Assembly (NCBI GenBank): GCA_012845835.1
Contig: JABAKD010000028.1
Coordinates: forward strand, 6,930,296-6,994,295
Direction of reading: 5' to 3'
Source of the DNA: Undaria pinnatifida
Lineage: Eukaryota > Sar > Phaeophyceae > Laminariales > Alariaceae
Length of the DNA stretch: 64,000 nucleotides
The first letter of the stretch is position 1; each line of letters starts with the position of its first letter. Positions 58,146 through 64,000 of this stretch are shown in pieces. The position numbers and the translations under genes are program-made. The notes under the pieces are model-generated. The model was not told the origin of the DNA. It searched no databases and saw only the letters and a list, made by a program, of their open reading frames with translations.

Positions 58146-58754
58146 TACATGGAATGTTAATTTGAGGTACTGAATGAGGTTGCTGGCTCCCGCCAGGAAG
58201 AGAAGCGATAACACGATATCGATAAATCTGGTACGTAACACTGTTGCTGCTTCTGCTGCTGCCGTGGGGTAATACTTAAGATTTCACGCCCATCCATTTT
58301 TCGGGGACAGCCTAGAGAACAAAGTCGCATAAAAACAGCACGTACAAGTACGAGAAGCACTTGTTTTCAGGTGCCTTATCTTTTATGTTTTTCCAGATCT
58401 GGAAGCAAGAGAAGGAGAAAAACGCTCGTAAGCGAGAGAAAACTCTCACAAAGAAGCAAAAAACAAGTTGCAACAAAATATTTTACGTGCTTCTTGCATA
58501 AACAGGAGAGTTCGATGGAGAACACGGTTGAAACACGAAAGTATTGCATTCCCAGGAAGAAGGCCGAACGCGACCTGAACAAAAAACGATGTCGGGTTAT
58601 TCCCTCCGATACAAAAAACAATGTCGCGTTTCCCTACGATACACTTGGCTCTGCTTGCTGCAGAACATGGGCGGTGGCCTGCAGCTGTCCCCGCTCACCC
58701 AGAGAGACGGATGTAACATGGAAGAGTTTTGGTAGACCAGAGAGTAGCGAGAAA

Positions 58755-58995
58755 ACGATCGCTATTATCCTAGGAGAGATAGATGGTGGCCGCAGACGGC
58801 GAAGCAGGAAGGGGATATAGGATAAGCAAACAGTTTCTACATGTAATATATGGAAGAAGCGTAATGCATTATGAGCGCCCAAATGTTGGAGGTGTCTCCA
58901 TCAGGAGTAGGAACGGTGCTCCGTCTCCAACGAGATGCGTGCGGTCAAAATGGCCAAAAGACTATGAGTAAGGCAAGCAAGAAATCAGTACGCCC
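58755..58995 (+). repeat. dispersed repeat A, long copy
   Basis: GATCGCTATTATCCTAGGAG, GATAGATGGTGGC, then ATGAGCGCCCAAATGTTGGA, GGAACGGTGCTCCGTCTCCA and GCAAGAAATCAGTACGCCC. It matches 20170-20415 throughout, which sets the approximate full length at 240 bp. Confidence 0.8.
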
Positions 58996-59194
58996 TGTCT
59001 GTAGAGGTGCTCCGAGTGGGGGATGGATGCGTGGTCGGTCGGTGTTGGGAAGTGTGCTCCTCATGGGTTCCGGTATCTTTGGTTGGTTTCTCCTCATGGC
59101 TCGCTGGATAGATAGACTGAACAAGCTTTTATGCATTATTTCTCTACATATAGTCTAGACTTAATACTAAAAGACAGACATAAATAACAGGGCT

Positions 59195-59240
59195 GCAGGG
59201 TAGCGCCAGGGTAGCGCCAGGGTAGCGCCAGGGTAGTGAG
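59195..59240. repeat. 13-bp tandem repeat
   Basis: CAGGGTAGCGC units, about four in a row, after a PstI-type CTGCAGGG. Confidence 0.85.
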
Positions 59241-59689
59241 ATGAGCGGGGCGTGCTGCTTGTCCCATCATCGCCACCTACATTATCGCCCATCTATCTAT
59301 GATGGCCTCGACGTGAACGTGACATCTAATATCACGTGGTTTCACCTCAACCATTACATGGTTTCACGTCGAATCTATAAACTATCCTTCTACGGAGGGC
59401 GCTCCATTACAGCCCCCCCCCTCCCCCAACATATGATACCTGGTATTAGTGACAACCTGGTACGTAGCCGAAAAGGCTGCGGCAAGAGGTTCACTGCATG
59501 CATGCAGCAGTGGGTACCCCGCACCCCGTGACAACAAGCGAAAACAAGGGATTGTTTCCGCGTGGTGGGAAGCATGTGCAGCTTACTGTGTTGACGGGGC
59601 ATGCCGATTTGACCTCTCTCACTAACAAATCTGGAACGCTCCCCCTTGTCTTGGCCGGGGTACCTTCTTCTACTGTATTTCATTACTAG

Positions 59690-59830
59690 TAAATTATTAT
59701 GATTATTTTCGATCTCATTATGATTATGATTTATTATGATTAGACTATTATTATGATTATTGTTAGACTATTATGATTATTATTAGTAGTAGTAGTAGTA
59801 CTACTACTACTACTATTACTATTATTATAC
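59690..59830. repeat. ATT/AGT repeat with inverted symmetry
   Basis: TTATGATTA units pass into AGTAGTAGTAGTAGT, which meets ACTACTACTACTACT head to head at about 59798, forming a perfect inverted repeat of about 15 bp per arm. Confidence 0.8.
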
Positions 59831-60390
59831 TGAATCGAAGGTAGGGCGCGGCTCTGTGTAAATCGTTCAAAATATACGCAACTAAACGCGGTTTGATGGC
59901 GAGGCGTAGCAAGCAGTACGTATACACAAATCAGCTACCATTATCATTATTATTGATAACTTCCTGTAGGATAACATGTTGTTGTTTGTGTTCACCCTCT
60001 GACAACACAGAACATCCATAGGAGTCATATATGTATTCAAAAAGGATAACACATCTAGATTCTGTAAAAACGAGCGGCCGGTATATTTACTACATCTACA
60101 TAGACTATATATATTTCTCTTGCTTAAACGCCCCACCTGATATCGAAATCCGCCAGAGTAATCAACACTTCCACGCCCTGGATATCGCCTCGTTATCTTT
60201 TTAGAGCCGTCCATGCCGCTGCTGCAATTCCCACCCACCCCCGCCCCCAACGCCCCCTCCTTCCCCACCACCCGCACCATCGCCTAGACCTAGCACCACG
60301 CGTATAGCAAACCCCTACATCTATGCGACCTAAAGCCCTCCCCCCCCGCCCCCCGCCCCCCCCCGGCACATTCCCCCCCCCCTCCCCCAC
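59830..60390. other. no gene recognised
   Basis: AT-richer unique sequence passing into C-rich tracts at 60230-60380. Nothing supportable as a gene. Confidence 0.4.
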
Positions 60391-60604
60391 AAGAAGGGTT
60401 TATAGTTTCCACGCACAAATTGACCTGCCCCACCCGTCCCCTCCCCCCCCCCCCCCCCCCTCCCGCCCCCCTTTTGATCAAAATCCCAGGCCCCCACGTC
60501 CCTGAAAACTCGGCCCTCCCCTCACCGGATATTCGACTTACAGTATTCACTTGATAAACTGATGCATTCCCTTCCACAGCTGTCAGATTTTGTCCCCTCA
60601 GAAA

Positions 60605-60830
60605 CGGGTTTTATAGTTTCCGCGCACAGACTGCCTAACATCACCCTGTTGACCCTGATAGCTACACTGTAGTTGCAAGGGGAGTCGCCTCGACCTATAT
60701 CCTTAATGAGGACACACAACCCGTAATACGCGCGATCGGAGTATCACACACAGCTTGCAAAGACGAGTTTCGACAAAATATTCTATTTCACAGCTGGAGG
60801 AGTGTATTTCAATTTTTATGATATAGACTA
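60605..60830 (+). repeat. dispersed repeat D
   Basis: GGGTTTTATAGTTTCCGCGC, TGTTGACCCTGATAGCTACA, CTGTAGTTGCAAGGGGAGTC, CCTTAATGAGGACACACAAC and CACAGCTGGAGGAGTGTATT. A further fragment of its start (TTATAGTTTCCACGCACAAA) is at 60399-60419. Confidence 0.85.
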
Positions 60831-61404
60831 TATCACGCGGCTTCAAACATGAGTACACCGGCGCTAATTTTATCGAACTCACAGCTGACGTTGTTATTAT
60901 TGTAAAAAACAAGTGCATGGCCGTGCACACCGGGAAAAGCCCAAGAAATCATCAAAGCTGAGTACTTTTCAGACTGATTCTACGAGGTAGCCCCCGCAAA
61001 AAAAAAAGAAGCGATTTTTTCTCTTAACCAAACGTTTCATGTTGTTGGCTGCTCGACACGTGAGGAAGGGTGCTATTAAAGAAAAAAGTATCCACAAATC
61101 TTCTCTGTTTGCGAAGGACTACCGATCAGTGACGTCGGGGTGACATGGGGCACCGTATTTCAGGAGGTACACGGCCGGGAGCTGGTTTCAAAACCGGCGA
61201 TTTCGTTATAGAATAGTTGGGGGAGGGGCTATAGGCCTCCGTTGAACGGCTCGTGCGAGGGGCGCTGGGACGCCTAAAAATAGGCCCTCCAAAAGCGACC
61301 CGGTAGACCGCAGCCTTGGGCAGTGGTAGCGCAGAAGCCCGTCCTTCCGTGTACGACGCCGCGTGGGAAGGTGCTGTGCACATATGGTTGATTGTAAGAC
61401 AGGT

Positions 61405-61685
61405 ATTGAGTCATCTCATGGTAAGGGTCGTACTTTTTTAGCCAAAAAAAGGTATACCCCTGAGCGGTTGATTTCCTCGAAAAGTGTGGAGACCTATCGG
61501 TCAGTATGATCATTTTGGCGAGTGTACTTGTTTTAACACTAGCGCACAGCAAGTTACTGGTCGGGTTGGGTGAACGAATATCTTCGAGGCCCAATTTACC
61601 GGTGAGATATTGAGCTCCTCACGTCACGTTAGGAGCTCAGAAAATTCTTAGAATCTTCTGCACCTCTGGCGTGGGATGAGGGGGG
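61405..61685. repeat. dispersed repeat E, degraded ends
   Basis: Starts GAGTCATCTCATGGTAAGGG and ends CTCTGGCGTGGGATGAG, with GTCGGGTTGGGTGAACGAAT and the inner GAGCTCCTCACGTCACGTTAGGAGCTC palindrome (with a four-base insertion). Same order as 56883-57147. Confidence 0.75.
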
Positions 61686-61690
61686 GAGAG

Positions 61691-62070
61691 TGTTATAAGG
61701 CTTAGTTTGGGTAAGCTATCGGTTAATCTTTTGCAAGTGGTCAAACGGACTAATACCCTGGTCCACTATTTCCTTAAAAAAATGGCGTCGTCGACAGACC
61801 ATGGTTTTTTTGGGTCGTGGGTTCAAATCCCACATCCACCATAATAAACTTTTTCAGACTTTCCCCATGTCGAACTTGAAAAGTACTCTCCCCGGTATAC
61901 CCAGGAAATGAAACGGCTTGGATAATTGACAGGTCCGCCCATATATCCGGCCGACCTGGTATCCCACCGTTTCAGGGGGGAAGAGTGTAATAAGGCCTAG
62001 TTTGGGTAAGCTATTGGTGAACCATTTGCAAGTGGTCAAAAGGACTAATACCCCACTAATACCTTAACAC
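61691..62070 (+). repeat. TRIM-like element, terminal direct repeats
   Basis: Two direct repeats (61691-61785 and 61986-62070: TAAGGC(T/C)TAGTTTGGGTAAGC ... GCAAGTGGTCAAA ... GGACTAATACCC) flank about 200 bp. The repeat begins with TG, and a purine run (GGGGGGAAGAG) sits just before the right one. The interior contains GTGGGTTCAAATCCCAC and a 3' CCA, i.e. a tRNA T-arm and acceptor end. No open frame. Confidence 0.72.
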
Positions 62071-62710
62071 TATTGCGTATGGTCCCAGGGGCCGGCTACT
62101 GCTGTGTAGGGGTGCCTTCGGCTCTGCGCTGCTCACTCACGCGAGGGTTGCTTTTGGAAGTTGTATCTCCTGTGTTAGTATTTCGCTGCCCGCCTGATGC
62201 CTTCTGAGAGAAGGGGTGTGGGGCCTTTCGTTCGGGCAGGCGACAACGCCTGCCGGGTAATGAGGGCGAGCGCGTGCTACAAAACCACAACACCGCCACG
62301 GGGGAGAGGGGATACCACACCAAAAAGGTGGTATCACCAGATCCACAGGAGATGATCACGTGTTCGGGACCCAAAGAACGCTGCAATCGTGCGCATCGAA
62401 TAGCTTCAGCAATAAGATCGATAACAAGAACCTGATGTGTATACTCTACGCATCAGTACTACTTTTAGACTCAGAAGGGTCCCGTATTGGTATGATTCGA
62501 AGTATCACGTTTGGCCATTGGACAGCGTGCAGGAAAAAAATAAAACATTTTAGCACCGCAGTCCCGCCATGGGGACAACACACTTGGATTTAGACTGCGA
62601 TAGTTTCAGGAGTTGGAATGGGTTCGTACGCAGTTGTCATTCACGGTTAACGCGTGCGGGCAGAAATAAATAAATAAAAAACGAAGGAAAAAACGTTTTG
62701 ATTACAGCAG
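62071..62710. other. no gene recognised; fragment of repeat H
   Basis: The sequence between the two TRIM-like elements. A piece at 62560-62630 (GGGGACAACACACTTGGATT then AGTTTCAGGAGTTGGAATGG) matches repeat H. The rest shows nothing I can support. Confidence 0.45.
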
Positions 62711-62913
62711 ATGTCACTGATGATCACGATGGCGATGACGATGATGATGATGATGATGATGACGATGACGATGATCACGATGGCGATGACGATGATGATG
62801 ATGATGATGACGATGACGATGATCACGATGGCGATGACGATGATGATGATGATGATGATGATGATCACGATCACGATGGCGATGACGATGATGATGATGA
62901 CGATGACGATGAT

Positions 62914-62948
<35 letters not shown>

Positions 62949-62966
62949 TGATGATGATGATGGGGA
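62711..62966. repeat. (GATGAC)n minisatellite
   Basis: GATGAT/GACGAT trinucleotides organised in higher units of about 55-60 bp that start GATCACGATGGCGATGACGA (62719, 62771, 62821, 62863). Poly-Asp and poly-Ile/Val frames result. No gene is called. Confidence 0.9.
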
Positions 62967-63202
62967 TGACGGTGTCGACGACAAACCCTCGCTCAATGCA
63001 ACGCAGACACAACCGTGGCGATAATGAAGGCGCTGATCAGGGCCGCCAAAACAACCTGCCGTCGACGATGAAAGTAGGCATGTTTTTCAAAGTGGTGGAA
63101 CAGCCGCCCGGAAGCACACACATACGCACGTTGGACGGAAGACGGAAGATACGGGTCAGGGAACTGGTTGTGTCACACGTGTACATACCACAGTACTCGT
63201 AG
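62967..63202 (+). other. open frame after the GAT repeat, unassigned
   Basis: The plus frame leaving the repeat stays open to 63202 and reads MKVGMFFKVVEQPPGSTHIR and KIRVRELVVSHVYIPQYS from 63069. I recognise no family and see no upstream exon. It is probably chance, but the composition is less repetitive than its surroundings. Confidence 0.2.
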
Positions 63203-63500
63203 CATACATGCATGTGCAGAAAACAGTGGTTTAAAGTTTTACCCACAGCAGCTCTGGCTGAAATCGGTGTGCTGCGACGCAAAGAGCCCCATCGTAGAGC
63301 TCTAGCAAAATGCTGTTCATATTGTAGAAACGAAACCCACTCACCAAGGCACCTACCTACCGTGCTATGATACCATAGAGGTAGCATTTAAAAAAACAAA
63401 AATCTGTATGAAGGGGTCATTTAACCCCAAAAAGTCGAAAATTCTCCCTTCTTTTTTGTGCAAAAATATGTCTGTTTTTGTATGCCTAGCTAGTGTTGAG

Positions 63501-63868
63501 GTATTAGTGGGATATTCGTCCGTTTGGCCACTTGCAGAAGGTTAACCAACAGCTTACCCAAACTAAGCCTTATAACACTACCCCCCCCTGAACCGGCGGG
63601 ATAGCAGGTCGGCCGGATATACGGGCGGACGTGTCAATATTCAAGCGGTTTCATTTCCTGGGGATGCCGGGGAGAGTGCTCTTCAAGTTCGACATGGGGA
63701 AAGTCGGAAAAAGTTTATTATTGTGGATGGTGGGATTTGAACCCACGACCCAGAAAAAAAATGGTTTGTCGACGCCGCCATTTGTTAAGGTATTAATGGG
63801 GTAGTAGCCCGTTTGACCACTTGCAAAAGGTTAACCAAAAGCTTGTACCCAAACTAAACCTTGTGACA
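63501..63868 (-). repeat. TRIM-like element, inverted second copy
   Basis: Inverted copy of 61691-62070: terminal direct repeats at 63501-63579 and 63789-63868, interior with TGGATGGTGGGATTTGAACC and CACGACCC (complement of a tRNA T-arm) and AAGTTCGACATGGGGAAAGT. The two copies face each other across about 1.4 kb. Confidence 0.72.
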
Positions 63869-64000
63869 GTAGGCCATGGGTTTGTTTATCACAAAAGTGT
63901 TTTCAGTTTTCTCAAAGCCAGCAGCCATTGGGTGAGGCAATAAAGCTTCCTCTCGTGAGAAAAAGCAACGGTGAACCTCCACCGCAAGTAGCCATCATTT

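Noticed and set aside
58371-58820. 149-codon plus frame, Lys/Arg-rich
   Set aside because: Its last part runs into repeat A, and the rest shows no recognisable family, so chance is more likely.
61770-61850. Complete tRNA gene at GTGGGTTCAAATCCCAC
   Set aside because: Only the T-arm and acceptor 3' strand are present. No matching 5' acceptor strand, D-arm or anticodon arm is found upstream.
62698-63012. Poly-Asp and poly-Ile/Val frames
   Set aside because: A GAT/GAC repeat read on both strands; the poly-Ile/Val version is not a membrane protein.

Overview
The window looks like nuclear DNA of an intron-rich eukaryote, most probably a stramenopile and within that a brown alga (inference from long GC-rich introns, abundant mini- and microsatellites and the mixed plant/animal character of the proteins; no lineage marker gene is present). 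It holds two large protein genes, arranged head to head, whose exons I assembled by hand from splice sites, reading phase and family similarity. Nearly all other long open frames are low-complexity repeats read in frame.

Layout. 1-4402: downstream of gene 1, with one complete-looking 5S rRNA gene, a second truncated 5S copy on a duplicated unit, and a 94-bp block matching part of gene 2. 4403-24692 (minus): gene 1, the catalytic alpha subunit of ER glucosidase II (GH31), 18 exons, all phases consistent, 1,069 codons plus stop from the first ATG. 24693-26874: shared 5' region with a degenerate minisatellite. 26875-55932 (plus): gene 2, PAN2, the catalytic subunit of the PAN2-PAN3 poly(A) nuclease, 23 recognised exons, interrupted by a 500-N assembly gap (41781-42280) followed by about 1.8 kb of CTG/TTG trinucleotide repeat. 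55933-64000: downstream region with no convincing gene but many short dispersed repeats.

Function. Glucosidase II trims the inner glucoses of N-glycans in the ER. PAN2 shortens mRNA poly(A) tails in the cytoplasm. The two are unrelated housekeeping functions and share only the intergenic region.

Most unusual aspect. Both genes carry decayed local copies of their own exon-intron boundaries inside neighbouring introns ('exon echoes': PAN2 exons 6, 10, 15 and 22; glucosidase exon 11 and the donor side of intron 8). Some echoes keep an open frame and a splice donor. The window also holds at least six families of short non-coding dispersed repeats, including TIR/MITE-like, SINE-like and TRIM-like forms, a recurrent short palindrome (TACCTGGTACCAGGTA), and two probable GC-AG introns in the PAN2 nuclease domain. 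Repeat boundaries are hand estimates, usually good to about 10-20 bp.
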